DNA of 64,000 bases. Source: Paenibacillus luteus (lineage in GTDB: Bacteria; Bacillota; Bacilli; Paenibacillales; Paenibacillaceae). The notes under the pieces were generated by a model that worked only from the letters and a program-made list of their open reading frames with translations, ran no database searches and was not told the DNA's origin. The DNA lies in assembly GCF_006542765.1 (NCBI RefSeq), contig NZ_SKCD01000011.1, positions 62,001 through 126,000 on the forward strand. The letters run 5' to 3'. A program made the position numbers and the translations under genes. Positions 6,426-18,049 of the stretch are shown piece by piece; positions within the stretch are counted from its first letter, which is position 1, and each line of letters opens with the position of its first letter.

Positions 6426-9400
6426 TTAATTGCCATAAACCTCGAAAGTGAAATGTCCAGCGTGAACGTTTGCCGGCAAGCCATTGTATACAATCCTGAC
6501 ATACCTTCCATTCGCGGCAAAATGATCGATACGTGTCTGCTCAGTAGAAGTTTGTCCCGTTTGGTTCGCTGCTACGCTCCAATCAATTCCATCAGTAGAA
6601 ACTTGAATGACATATAGGAAATTCCCTTCCTGATGGAACTTCACCTTGGTTCCGATGATCGCTCGTGCCTCGATGAGGTCTACCTGCCACCAGTGACCCA
6701 CACTGTCGTCTGACGCAAGCCACAAGGTATGCCCAATTCCATCATTTCCTTTAAACGGTGCATGGTTGTCATCTTTCACGCTATCGCTTGAAGCTGGTTT
6801 GCCTATGCCAAGCTCACGTCCCGCAATGGCCTGATTGGCTCCGTCACCTTCGTGAGGCTCTTTCTTCTTCAGCAGCTTCCGAAGCCCTTTCATGTCCAAA
6901 GTTACCTCGGGAGCAAAATCATCCCTGGCTATATAGGCGATTAGACTGCTGCGAAGCTGTGCCGCCGCCGGCCTGTTCGCCAAATCCTCCTCTATATTAA
7001 TACCGCAAATGATTAGCTTGCCCTTGCCGACCCTATATTCTGTCAGGTTTGTAAGCTTTCGATTATGATAAAAATTAGGTATTACCTGAACAATCGGATT
7101 AAACGGCAATTCGTCATTAATGGCGAGCGATACGGAACGATCGAGCAGATCCTTCCATTGATGCTCAGCATAGCTCAGCGTAGGGAAACCAGTCAGTGCA
7201 GGATGTTTATAGTTTACGACAATCCCGCACGGATTCTCAGTTGCAAAGTGGACCGGACTCCAGAACACAGGGTAAAACTTCCCAGGAGCAGCATGCTCGA
7301 GTCCGGCGCCTGAGGCAAGGAAGAGAACATTCTGTCCCTCTGCGAGCATGCGCTCTGTCTCACCGTCTAGATGACTCGTCACCAAAATATTCGCCTCCGT
7401 AACTTGCAGTTCCGCCGTAGAGGCATATACCCATATTGGCCATTCACTTCGAATGTCGCTTCCTATCCATTCCAGTAATATCGTCAGTCTATCGCTTTGA
7501 ATAATAGTCTTCAGCACGTCCGAAATGAATTGACCGATAGGTATGTCAGCGCCAAAAGTGATAATAGCTGATTGCAGCAGTCCGCTGTCAAGGACACGTC
7601 CTTCTCCATCGGCAATGGTCCATTTGACATTGGAGGCAGGTAGCTCGCTTGCTCCGTAATTTGTAATCGTCACTTCTGCATGAAAGGTGTCTTCGGTCGT
7701 ATAAATACGTTTTGACATGCGAAGTAATAGCACAGTTGGAGCGCAAAACTCGCGGAATTGTTGAGGTTCAATTAAACCCTTAGATTCCCAAAACGCATTA
7801 AGTATACCTACTGTTGCCGTGCTTTGACCCGGAAAATCATGTAAATCAAGCAATTGGAATCCACCAAGCTCTGGTGTGCGAAGTGCAGCTTCAATCTCAT
7901 CTCTATAAAGCTGAAGTGCCAGCATGCCTGAACCATGAACAAACTTACGGATATCGCCGAGCAAGCCGCGCTTCTTTAAATCCGCTCTAATGACTTCCAG
8001 ATTGACCGGGCGCAGTGCTCCGCTATAAGAATCAATTTCCTCTACATCCGGATATACGGTGTATTGGCCCACTTCATGGGTGACAACGGGAACAGGCCGC
8101 TTAGAAACGGCAACACGGAAGTCAAGTTGAGTGGTATCGGACAATTGCTCTGGGAAATACTGTCCTCTAGCACCGACGCCGTCAACTGTCTGGGAGCAGA
8201 ACAAATCATCTTCTGGATCTAGCGGGCGATCCCAATTCGTCGTCAATGTGTACAGGCGTCTATTGTCGTTCTCTTTCAGCTCTGCAACCATCTGATGAAG
8301 TAAATTAAAATCACCGTTAAGCTCATTCCCGTTGCTGTATATGCAGAACGAAGGATGATTCCCGTAGGCATCTAGTATGCGGCGTGCTTCTTCCGGCAAA
8401 TACGTGTAATGCTCCGGATGGGTCCCGACAGGCAAGTTCCAAGTATCCATCCATATCGGACTTTCCACTTGCACGTAGATGCCTAATTGGTCTGCGGCTT
8501 CGAAAGCCGCCTTCGGAGGGCACCAAGAATGGAAACGGATATGGTTCAAGCCGTAATCTCTCGCCGTCCCGAATAGGTTGAGCCACGCATCAAGCTCCAT
8601 CGGTGGATGACCTGTTAGCGGAAATATGCAGCACTCCAGCGTGCCTCTCAAAAAGATTGGACGGCCGTTAACCTCCAATATCCTTCCATTGTTCTGAAAA
8701 CTACGCAGGCCGAATGTCTGCGTTTCTGTTGAATCTACCTGCACATCTCCGAGGATAAATCGGTTTTCAAGTCTCATCTCATAGATGTTTGGTAAAAATT
8801 CGTCCCACAGCAGTGCACCATCCCCCATTTCGTACATCCATTCAAAGGTTTTTGACGAGGACGCGGCGATTACCAGATTTTTCGATATCGTAGGTGCCTC
8901 ATGTCGTGTTTGCCCATGCTTAATACGAGCCGAAATATTAATCTCAGCTCGCGCCTCCATAGATGACGTATTATAATACGTACCCAACAGTTTAACCGTA
9001 CGCTGCTTTGGGTCAGGGAAAATCTGCAAGTTGCTTAGCCATATTTGCTCCAAAGCTTGAAGCTCGATTCGCCCTATTATTCCGTTCCAAATTGATTGTG
9101 TTTCTTCCGTATAAGCGCTTGGATAACTTCCTAGATTCTGAATATCGCGATTGTCGATGCGAATCGTAAATCGATTCTTTTCTCCCGTTTTAATGAATGC
9201 AGTTGCGTCGTAAGTATGGGGAATAGATAAACTGTCCTGACAGCCTGCGAATTGACCATTCACCCATAACGTGGATTGGAACATTACCCGTTCCAAAAAG
9301 ATTTCGAATCGTTTGCCTATCCATTCGGCCGATACTTCTGTCTCATATTCATACCATGCGGCTCCAATATAAGAATGACGCTGACGCAGAGAGCGTACCG

Positions 9401-9608
9401 ATTCACGATTCATCTCCTCGCTCCACTCCTGGACGTCTCCAACACCATTCAGCGTTAGGGTTCCTGGAAGTGTTACAACGTCTTCCTGTCCAGCAATCTG
9501 TGACTGGTACCAGCGTTCACTCTCACCGATATCTTGAGGGTCCAGGGCGTAACTCCATTGCCCCTTCATATTAAGAATTTCAGTATCATACTGCTGCATC
9601 TGTTCCAT
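6426..9608 (-). CDS. Glycoside hydrolase family 2 protein with C-terminal F5/8-type C domain
   Basis: 1060 residues, no signal peptide. The order is a GH2 sugar-binding jelly-roll (~1-190), immunoglobulin-like domain (~190-300), TIM barrel (~300-590), extra beta and amidotransferase-like region (~600-900), and a discoidin/F5-8C carbohydrate-binding module (~960-1060, 'HWWQVDLIEAR...YVIQVSTDGIDWS...GRYVRIVYNG'). The likely acid/base is Glu429 in 'YSNGNELNGD' and the nucleophile is Glu512 in 'PVVTHEVGQY', 83 residues apart as in GH2. The frame is open upstream, but AAGGAG precedes the chosen ATG and the extension would overlap the AraC gene. Substrate is probably a beta-galactoside, glucuronide or complex beta-glycan. 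The divergent AraC gene and a cre-like site suggest substrate induction and catabolite repression. Confidence 0.88.
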   Translation of the reverse strand: MEQMQQYDTEILNMKGQWSYALDPQDIGESERWYQSQIAGQEDVVTLPGTLTLNGVGDVQEWSEEMNRESVRSLRQRHSYIGAAWYEYETEVSAEWIGKRFEIFLERVMFQSTLWVNGQFAGCQDSLSIPHTYDATAFIKTGEKNRFTIRIDNRDIQNLGSYPSAYTEETQSIWNGIIGRIELQALEQIWLSNLQIFPDPKQRTVKLLGTYYNTSSMEARAEINISARIKHGQTRHEAPTISKNLVIAASSSKTFEWMYEMGDGALLWDEFLPNIYEMRLENRFILGDVQVDSTETQTFGLRSFQNNGRILEVNGRPIFLRGTLECCIFPLTGHPPMELDAWLNLFGTARDYGLNHIRFHSWCPPKAAFEAADQLGIYVQVESPIWMDTWNLPVGTHPEHYTYLPEEARRILDAYGNHPSFCIYSNGNELNGDFNLLHQMVAELKENDNRRLYTLTTNWDRPLDPEDDLFCSQTVDGVGARGQYFPEQLSDTTQLDFRVAVSKRPVPVVTHEVGQYTVYPDVEEIDSYSGALRPVNLEVIRADLKKRGLLGDIRKFVHGSGMLALQLYRDEIEAALRTPELGGFQLLDLHDFPGQSTATVGILNAFWESKGLIEPQQFREFCAPTVLLLRMSKRIYTTEDTFHAEVTITNYGASELPASNVKWTIADGEGRVLDSGLLQSAIITFGADIPIGQFISDVLKTIIQSDRLTILLEWIGSDIRSEWPIWVYASTAELQVTEANILVTSHLDGETERMLAEGQNVLFLASGAGLEHAAPGKFYPVFWSPVHFATENPCGIVVNYKHPALTGFPTLSYAEHQWKDLLDRSVSLAINDELPFNPIVQVIPNFYHNRKLTNLTEYRVGKGKLIICGINIEEDLANRPAAAQLRSSLIAYIARDDFAPEVTLDMKGLRKLLKKKEPHEGDGANQAIAGRELGIGKPASSDSVKDDNHAPFKGNDGIGHTLWLASDDSVGHWWQVDLIEARAIIGTKVKFHQEGNFLYVIQVSTDGIDWSVAANQTGQTSTEQTRIDHFAANGRYVRIVYNGLPANVHAGHFTFEVYGN

Positions 9609-9632
9609 ATGTCCAACTCCTTGAGGTAGTAT

Positions 9633-9646
9633 AGTAAACGGTTTCA
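9633..9646. promoter_or_regulatory. Candidate cre (CcpA) site upstream of the GH2 gene
   Basis: AGTAAACGGTTTCA matches the cre consensus TGWNANCGNTNWCA at all but the first position. It lies 25 bp upstream of the GH2 start, where bound CcpA would block expression. Confidence 0.5.
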
Positions 9647-9704
9647 CATTGTGGTTGTCTCGTATTTTATTGTAAAATAGAGGGGGAATGAAAGGAATGA
9701 TCAT

Positions 9705-10550
9705 ATGGCTGAAAATCCTACTTATCCTGCTATTCATCAATATAATATGCAATATACGCATCCGCCTGGAATCCTTATATCTGATCACTACAACGAGCCT
9801 CATGGATACACCTGTTATCGGCCGCAAGGGACGAAGGATTGGCTTATTATGTACACACTATCAGGTAAAGGATGTATAAATAATGGCAGGAAAGGTTATC
9901 TGACATGTACTTCGGGGACGTTGACCCTTGTATCGCCCGGAACCATACAAAACTATTTCACCGAAGAAGGGCATACTTGGGAGAAGCTGTGGGCACACTT
10001 CGTGCCTCGTTTGTCATGGATGGACTGGATTCCAACCAGTAACACGGAAGGTCCTGTCTTTCACCTCCACTTTGATGATGAGAAGTCCCGCCAAGCGTTA
10101 GAGTCGGCTTTTCGGAGAGTACTTTCCTATAGACTTGATGGTTATGGATTGCTTCGTGACGAGTTGACCTTGAACGCGCTTGAAGAAATCATCCTGCTGG
10201 TTGCCAGCCAGAATCAACAGAAGAAGCTAGATTCGCGAGTGAAAGAAATACTCGATATCCTATCTGAGCATTATACAGAAGATTTTCTTGTGGAGGACCT
10301 TGCCAATAAGGTGTGCTTGTCTCCCTCCCGTCTCTCTCACCTGTTCAAGGAGCAGGTCGGAGACTCCATTATTGAAACACTGATGAAATACAGATTAAAG
10401 CAAGCAGAGAAATTGCTGCAATACACGATGCGCCCAATTACCGAGATTGCTCTCGGTGTTGGTTTCAATTCGTCTGATTATTTTACCAGGCAATTTACCA
10501 GCTTCTACGGAATCAATCCGTCACAATACCGGAAGCAGCATCGGCAATGA
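9705..10550 (+). CDS. AraC-family transcriptional regulator
   Basis: 281 residues with an N-terminal cupin-like sugar-binding domain (~10-150: 'DWLIMYTLSGKGCI', 'LTLVSPGTIQNYF', 'WEKLWAHF') and a C-terminal double helix-turn-helix (~180-281: 'LANKVCLSPSRLSHLFKEQVG', 'RPITEIALGVGFNSSDYFTRQFTSFYGINPSQYR'). The start has AAAGGAATGATCAT before the ATG. It is divergent from the GH2 gene with a 96-bp shared promoter region, the classic layout for an AraC activator of a glycosidase gene. The effector is probably a mono- or disaccharide released by the GH2 enzyme (inference). Confidence 0.92.
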   Translation: MAENPTYPAIHQYNMQYTHPPGILISDHYNEPHGYTCYRPQGTKDWLIMYTLSGKGCINNGRKGYLTCTSGTLTLVSPGTIQNYFTEEGHTWEKLWAHFVPRLSWMDWIPTSNTEGPVFHLHFDDEKSRQALESAFRRVLSYRLDGYGLLRDELTLNALEEIILLVASQNQQKKLDSRVKEILDILSEHYTEDFLVEDLANKVCLSPSRLSHLFKEQVGDSIIETLMKYRLKQAEKLLQYTMRPITEIALGVGFNSSDYFTRQFTSFYGINPSQYRKQHRQ

Positions 10551-10575
10551 TTTATAGATCTTACCCGATCGAAAA

Positions 10576-10624
10576 GCAAAAAATGTCTGCCCCTCCGCTC
10601 ATGGTGAACGAAAGGACAGACATT
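10576..10624 (-). terminator. Intrinsic terminator of the SR1P-ppdK-ndk operon
   Basis: 8-bp arms AATGTCTG and CAGACATT plus extra pairing in the loop. On the minus strand the stem ends in TTTTTTGCTTTT, about 40 bp after the ndk stop codon. Confidence 0.7.
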
Positions 10625-10662
10625 CGATCTTCTTTAAATTCAATTTAACTAACTAATATGCA

Positions 10663-11082
10663 TCAAGATACCAATACCGGTTGCTTACCAAAAAATAGTT
10701 GAATCTCCCTTTCTGCACTCTCAATGGAATCAGAACCATGAATGATATTACTGGCAATGTCGGTCGCAAAGTCTCCGCGAATCGTTCCTACATCAGCGTC
10801 AACGGGATTTGTTGCACCAATCAACACTCTTGATTGTTTTACGGCATTCCTGCCTTCCCAAACCATAGCAAATACTGGACCGACAGAAATAAAATCCACC
10901 AATTCCTGAAAAAACGGTTTTTCTTTTAAATCCGAATAATGTTCTTCTGCCTTCTCTTTCGGTACCGTCATTAATTTGGCATCGGTCAAAGTGAAGCCCT
11001 TCCGCTCAAACCTTATAACAATTTCGCCAATAAGACCTCTGCTGACTCCATCCGGTTTAACCATAATAAATGTTTGTTCCAT
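10663..11082 (-). CDS. ndk: Nucleoside diphosphate kinase
   Basis: 139 residues, near the usual bacterial length. It transfers the gamma-phosphate from ATP to NDPs through a phosphohistidine. The start '[21 protein letters not shown]' and the active-site 'NIIHGSDS' (phosphorylated His115) are canonical, as are 'RFERKGF' and 'GATNP'. It has GGAGGAATACAC before the ATG and starts 24 bp after the ppdK stop, so the two are co-transcribed. The pairing makes sense: the PPDK reaction produces AMP and PPi, and ndk helps rebalance nucleotide pools (inference). Confidence 0.96.
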   Translation of the reverse strand: MEQTFIMVKPDGVSRGLIGEIVIRFERKGFTLTDAKLMTVPKEKAEEHYSDLKEKPFFQELVDFISVGPVFAMVWEGRNAVKQSRVLIGATNPVDADVGTIRGDFATDIASNIIHGSDSIESAEREIQLFFGKQPVLVS

Positions 11083-11106
11083 GTGTATTCCTCCATTAAT
11101 AGTTAG

Positions 11107-13812
11107 TTATACGGCAGGCAAAACATTTTTCTCATCTTTAAACTGTATAGCTGCTTGAGCTGCTGCAATCCGAGCTAAAGGAATTCGATATGGCGAGCAG
11201 CTCACATAATTCAAACCCGCGTTATGGCAGAACATGATGGACTGGCGATCGCCGCCATGCTCCCCGCAGATGCCTGTTTTGATACGAGGCTTTACGCTGC
11301 GCCCCGAAGCAACGGCCATTTCAATCAGTTGTCCGACGCCTTCGTGATCCAGCACTTCAAAAGGATTATGTGGCAAAATGTTATGATCAAGATAATGGGC
11401 AAGGAATTTATGCTCTGCATCATCACGGCTGTATCCATAAGTCATTTGAGTTAAATCATTGGTGCCGAAAGAAAAGAAATCGGCTTGCGCAGCTATCTTT
11501 TTAGCCGTTAACGCCGCGCGCGGCACTTCAATCATGGTACCTACTTTATACGGGCAGGCCTGTATTTTTTCTTTGCCAAGCACTTGCAGCGCTACTTTAT
11601 CAACGAGTTCCCGCATCGCTTTTAATTCAGCCACATCTCCTACCAATGGAATCATTAGTTCAGGTATGACTTCTACACCTTCGTCCAAACAACGGGAGAA
11701 TGCCTTGAATATAGCTTCGATCTGCATATCATAGATTTCCGGATATACGATGCCGACTCTGCAACCGCGCTGTCCTAGCATAGGATTTTTTTCTTGCAAT
11801 GCCTCCGTCTTCAGGATGAATGCGCTTAACTGTTGTTGTTTCAGCCGTGATGCCTCTTTATCTTCAACAAGTACAGCTAGCTGTTCTTCACGCTCTAGAT
11901 GGAGCATTTGTTCGCGGAGTTCATCGAGATTAGGCAAAAATTCATGAAGCGGCGGATCCAATAACCGGATCGTCACGGGAAGCCCCGACATCTCCTTGAA
12001 CAGTTCAAGGAAATCGGATTGCTGCATCGGGAGAATTTCTTCCAGTACCGCCTTTCTTTCATCAATTGAATCCGCAAGTATCATCCGCTGCACAACCGGC
12101 AGCCTAAAGGGTGAAAAGAACATATGCTCTGTCCGGCATAAGCCGATCCCTTCTGCTCCAAGTTTCCTAGCCACGGCTGCATCACGGGGAGTATCTGCAT
12201 TAGCTAATACCTTTAACTTTCGAATTTCATCGCTCCAACGAAGTATTTCTTCAAGCTCAATCGACATTTCCGCTTCGTGCAAGGATACTTTGCCTTCGAT
12301 AATTTGGCCTGTACCGCCGTCCAGTGTAATCCAATCTCCTTCATGGATAACAGAAGAAGCAACATACATCGCCTTGTTTACCGGATCAATTCGGACAGCC
12401 TCGCATCCGCACACACAAGACTTCCCCATTCCACGAGCCACTACCGCTGCATGGCTAGTCAATCCTCCTCTGCTGGTTAACACCCCTTCCGAAATTAGCA
12501 TGCCTTGGATATCCTCGGGAGTCGTTTCCTGTCTTGCCAGAATCACCTTTTTACCGGCTTTGCTCCATGCCACGGCTTGGTCGGTATCGAATACAAGTTG
12601 GCCTGTCGACGCACCCGGAGAAGCTGCCAAACCAACAGCTAAAACGTTTTGAATTTGGAATTCATTTAAACCCCTGTGCAGGAGTTGATCGAGATGTGAG
12701 GGCTCAATCCGCAGGATGGCCTCTTCCTTCGTTATCACTTGTTCGTGCACGAATTCTACTGCTAATCGTACAGCCGCTTGGGCATTTCGTTTACCGCTTC
12801 TAGTTTGGAGTATGTACAGCTTACCCTGCTCAATCGTAAACTCGATATCTTGCATATCTTTAAAATGCCGTTCTAGACGTTTAGCCACATCGACTAGCTG
12901 TTCAAATGCTGCAGGCATGGCTGCTTCTAACCGAAGGATGGGAAGAGGGGTTCTAATTCCGGCTACCACATCTTCGCCTTGCGCGTTAAAGAGAAACTCG
13001 CCATATAATTCGTTTGCGCCAGTAGAAGGATTTCTAGAGAAAAGCACGCCGGTTCCGCTCGTTTCGCCTGTATTTCCAAAAACCATGTTTTGAATAGTAA
13101 CAGCCGTCCCTTGCTTATCCGATATGTGGTTTATTTTCCGATAGTATTTTGCTCTAGGATTGTGCCAAGACTTGAACACCGCTTCAATCGCAAGCAGCAA
13201 TTGTTCGTGTGGATCTTGAGGAAAAGGCCGTCCAGCCTGCTCGATCACACATTTCTTATACCTGTCGACGATCTGTCGTAATGCCGCTTCCGTGAGGTCT
13301 TGTTCATGATCAAGCCCTTCTTCCCGGAGAAGCGCTGTGAGCTGATATTCAAAAAAATGATGTCCGATGCCAAATACGACGTTTCCAAACATTTGAATTA
13401 ACCTTCTATAGCAATCGTAAGCAAATCGAGGATTTTTCGTTATGGCGGCAAGTCCTCGAACCGTTTCATCATTCAATCCTAAATTTAGAATGGTGTCCAT
13501 CATACCGGGCATGGAGGTCACTGAGCCTGAACGAACCGATACTAGCAACGGGGAAAGGGGATCACCCAAACGTTGTCCTTTTTGCTTCTCTAATGTTCCC
13601 AACGCTTCAAATAGTTGATCTTTCAATAGCTCATCGATCTTATATCCGCGATTGAAAAATCGTAAACAAGCTTCTGTCGTTATCGTAAATCCAGGCGGAA
13701 CGGGCATACCCGCTCTAGTCATCTCTGCAAGGTTTGCCCCTTTGCCTCCTAGCAGCGAACGCATTTTGCCGTCACCCTCGTTAAAATCAAAAACCCATTT
13801 TGCACTAGTCAA
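11107..13812 (-). CDS. ppdK: Pyruvate, phosphate dikinase
   Basis: 901 residues. It interconverts ATP + Pi + pyruvate and AMP + PPi + PEP. Domains are an N-terminal ATP-grasp (~1-340; 'SLLGGKGANLAEM', 'VRSGSVTSMPGMMDTILNLG'), swivelling phosphohistidine domain (catalytic His454 in 'GGLTSHAAVVARG'), and PEP/pyruvate TIM barrel ('GICGEHGGD', with Cys849). The frame continues 17 codons upstream to an ATG without a ribosome binding site. A TTG with AAGGAG 8 nt before it gives the standard N-terminus 'TSAKWVFDF', so TTG is taken. This start overlaps the stop of the SR1P-like gene by 8 nt (TTGACTAG), indicating translational coupling. ndk follows. Confidence 0.95.
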   Translation of the reverse strand: MTSAKWVFDFNEGDGKMRSLLGGKGANLAEMTRAGMPVPPGFTITTEACLRFFNRGYKIDELLKDQLFEALGTLEKQKGQRLGDPLSPLLVSVRSGSVTSMPGMMDTILNLGLNDETVRGLAAITKNPRFAYDCYRRLIQMFGNVVFGIGHHFFEYQLTALLREEGLDHEQDLTEAALRQIVDRYKKCVIEQAGRPFPQDPHEQLLLAIEAVFKSWHNPRAKYYRKINHISDKQGTAVTIQNMVFGNTGETSGTGVLFSRNPSTGANELYGEFLFNAQGEDVVAGIRTPLPILRLEAAMPAAFEQLVDVAKRLERHFKDMQDIEFTIEQGKLYILQTRSGKRNAQAAVRLAVEFVHEQVITKEEAILRIEPSHLDQLLHRGLNEFQIQNVLAVGLAASPGASTGQLVFDTDQAVAWSKAGKKVILARQETTPEDIQGMLISEGVLTSRGGLTSHAAVVARGMGKSCVCGCEAVRIDPVNKAMYVASSVIHEGDWITLDGGTGQIIEGKVSLHEAEMSIELEEILRWSDEIRKLKVLANADTPRDAAVARKLGAEGIGLCRTEHMFFSPFRLPVVQRMILADSIDERKAVLEEILPMQQSDFLELFKEMSGLPVTIRLLDPPLHEFLPNLDELREQMLHLEREEQLAVLVEDKEASRLKQQQLSAFILKTEALQEKNPMLGQRGCRVGIVYPEIYDMQIEAIFKAFSRCLDEGVEVIPELMIPLVGDVAELKAMRELVDKVALQVLGKEKIQACPYKVGTMIEVPRAALTAKKIAAQADFFSFGTNDLTQMTYGYSRDDAEHKFLAHYLDHNILPHNPFEVLDHEGVGQLIEMAVASGRSVKPRIKTGICGEHGGDRQSIMFCHNAGLNYVSCSPYRIPLARIAAAQAAIQFKDEKNVLPAV

Positions 13813-13993
13813 ATTCTCTCGCTCCTTCAATTTCGCTTTTGCAGCCTTCAGAGCATTCACCATAGAAACGCTTTACACGATTTGTTGGAAGAGTCGCGAT
13901 TAACGAGTCGCATCTTTTACAAATTACGTAACCAAGCTCCAAACCGTCTTTCTTTTTGTTACTGCCGTTCATTGCAACGCTTTGGTATTCCAT
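13805..13993 (-). CDS. SR1P-like small zinc-ribbon peptide
   Basis: 62 residues. The C-terminal half reads 'LGYVICKRCDSLIATL' and 'RVKRFYGECSEGC', a CxxC...CxxxC arrangement like that of SR1P, the short peptide encoded by the SR1 RNA that binds GapA in Bacillus. It is longer than the ~39-residue Bacillus peptide, with a polar N-terminal extension. The ATG chosen follows AGGAGG by 10 nt. The frame is open for 26 more codons upstream without a good ribosome binding site. It is the first gene of the ppdK-ndk operon and overlaps ppdK by 8 nt. Assignment to SR1P rests on pattern only. Confidence 0.68.
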   Translation of the reverse strand: MEYQSVAMNGSNKKKDGLELGYVICKRCDSLIATLPTNRVKRFYGECSEGCKSEIEGAREFD

Positions 13994-14297
13994 TAGTACT
14001 CCGCCTCCTGAAGACCGTTTAATTTCTTGCAAAATGCGCCAAGGAGCATTCAAGCCATGGGGGTAATTCATGACTCTTCGTTTAATGTGATTATCATTTG
14101 ACGCCTCTCACCCATATAATACAACACAATAATTAAATAGTACACACTATATGATGAAAAATAAACAAAACAGATGATTTGTTGACTTTTAGATTCAATT
14201 GTTCGTCACAATAGAAGATAAGTCCACAACAAAAACTTATTTGGCTATATTCCAACGTCATTACGATATTCGTATGGCCAACCTGCAAAGTCGCTTG
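13994..14297. other. Intergenic region upstream of the SR1P-ppdK-ndk operon
   Basis: About 300 bp between the SR1P-like start and the rph terminator. It is A+T-rich with a possible TATTAT-type -10 near 14115 on the minus strand, but no convincing -35. The region must contain the operon promoter. No gene is seen. Confidence 0.4.
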
Positions 14298-14299
14298 AC

Positions 14300-14324
14300 A
14301 AAAAAAAGCAGCCCTTCGGCTGCT
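14300..14324 (-). terminator. Intrinsic terminator of rph
   Basis: Stem GCAGCC/GGCTGC with a 4-nt loop, followed on the minus strand by eight T, about 60 bp past the rph stop codon. Confidence 0.85.
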
Positions 14325-14382
14325 GCATTTTGTGGTACATATAAAGAAATCAAATTTCGATAAAAGATTTAATATTCATTCA

Positions 14383-16983
<2,601 letters not shown>

Positions 16984-17102
16984 TTAACATCGCTCCTTAT
17001 TATAAAACTGAAAAAAGGTTTGACAAAAACGTACCGGCGTGATATATTAAATATATATGATAGATAATTTATATCCAAATACATTAATTTAATCGCGTCC
17101 TT

Positions 17103-17131
17103 ATTATATCATCGTGTATTTTTATATGCAA
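17103..17131 (-). promoter_or_regulatory. Putative sigma-A promoter of rph
   Basis: On the minus strand TTGCAT, a 17-bp spacer and TATAAT. The predicted start leaves a ~110-nt leader containing an A+T-rich inverted repeat (GATATAaATTA...TTAATATATC) that could be an operator or RNA structure. Confidence 0.65.
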
Positions 17132-17135
17132 TATG

Positions 17136-17169
17136 AAAGAACCTGATTAATGAATCAGGTTCTTTTTTT
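17136..17169 (+). terminator. Plus-strand intrinsic terminator upstream of rph
   Basis: 13-bp perfect arms AAAGAACCTGATT and AATCAGGTTCTTT followed by Ts on the plus strand. It directly abuts the rph -35. No plus-strand gene lies before it, so it may stop transcription antisense to rph. Confidence 0.65.
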
Positions 17170-17406
17170 GATTTCTATGATCAATACTCTCGTTTATTTC
17201 TCTTTTTATGAAATCCCCTTTTCTCTTTTCAATAAACTCTGTTTGACTAATGGAATGTAACGCCCTCGCGACGATTCGAAATTCACAAAGCATCTCCTTC
17301 ATCCACTCATCCGAGAACTCTAATTTTATTACATTTGCAACAATAATAATTTTGTGTATGCTTGTACTGTATTGAATTATTGAAGAAAGCAGTGGGAGTG
17401 AATCGT

Positions 17407-17862
17407 ATGGAGATAAAAATCGATGATTTAACAGGAACCGAAATAATAGCGTTTATCAAGGAACATCTACAGAACATGTTTGAAAATTCTCCTCCTGAGA
17501 GTGTGCATGCATTAAATTTGGATGAATTAACATCGCCTGAAATTACCTTTTTCAGCATTTGGGAACAAAACGAGCTTTTGGGCTGTGGCGCTATTAAAGA
17601 ATTGGATAAACAACATGGTGAAATTAAGTCCATGCGTACTTCTACCAAGCATCTAAGGAAGGGTGTCGCATCAAATATGCTCGCCCATATTATTGAGGAA
17701 TCCAAACGGAGAGGCTATCGGCGATTAAGCTTGGAGACCGGATCCATGGCATCTTTCGAACCAGCTATAAAATTATATAAACAATTTGGATTTGAACAAT
17801 GTAGTCCTTTTGCGAATTACACCGAAGACCCCTACAGCGTTTTTATGAAAAAAGACTTATAA
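17407..17862 (+). CDS. GNAT-family N-acetyltransferase (YsnE-like)
   Basis: 151 residues with a full GNAT fold: 'ITFFSIWEQNELLGCGAIKELD', the acetyl-CoA loop 'HLRKGVASNMLAHIIEESKRRGYRRLSLETGS', then 'PAIKLYKQFGFEQCSPFANY'. The text strongly resembles Bacillus subtilis YsnE ('EIKSMRT', 'LSLETGSMASFEPA'), a GNAT protein reported to influence indole-acetic-acid production. The upstream extension of 15 codons lacks a ribosome binding site, whereas GGGAG precedes the chosen ATG. The gene is monocistronic, and its substrate is not known. Confidence 0.9.
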   Translation: MEIKIDDLTGTEIIAFIKEHLQNMFENSPPESVHALNLDELTSPEITFFSIWEQNELLGCGAIKELDKQHGEIKSMRTSTKHLRKGVASNMLAHIIEESKRRGYRRLSLETGSMASFEPAIKLYKQFGFEQCSPFANYTEDPYSVFMKKDL

Positions 17863-17942
17863 GTGTAACAAGGGTGCTATTGGTATTGAATAAAGATAAT
17901 TACTTCCACGAACTTATTGTAAGATGTACGAAGAGTAAAATA

Positions 17943-17966
17943 AGCCCCGGACTACTGTTCGGGGCT
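17943..17966. terminator. Bidirectional hairpin between the GNAT and ankyrin genes
   Basis: Arms AGCCCCG and CGGGGCT with a 10-nt loop. The minus strand continues TTATTTTA, so it most likely ends the ankyrin gene transcript. Confidence 0.6.
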
Positions 17967-18049
17967 AGTTCAACCAACCTTCTCACCATGTTGGAATAGC
18001 AAGCTCTGAATTGGAGAAAAAGCCGAAATATTTGCATCTTATTTAAAAA

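Noticed and set aside
9609..9879. Long upstream extension of the GH2 frame and a second plus-strand frame at 9688
   Set aside because: Both overlap the real AraC gene and the GH2/AraC promoter region; not family sequence.
12716..13093. Plus-strand frame of 125 codons inside ppdK, and similar antisense frames in GH2, rph, the ankyrin gene and GH87
   Set aside because: All run antisense to well-supported genes, have no ribosome binding sites and resemble nothing.
13813..13863. ATG start for ppdK 17 codons upstream
   Set aside because: No ribosome binding site; the 17 residues run over the end of the SR1P-like gene and precede the normal PPDK N-terminus.
13994..14071. 26-codon upstream extension of the SR1P-like gene to an earlier ATG
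   Set aside because: The earlier ATG has no good ribosome binding site, while AGGAGG sits inside the extension, properly placed for the later ATG.
17147..17302. Minus-strand open frame of 51 codons between rph and the GNAT gene (starts MKEMLCEF)
   Set aside because: No ribosome binding site at the ATG; its 3' end lies within the perfect terminator hairpin at 17136-17169. Composition is plausible, so it could be a gene remnant, but there is not enough support.
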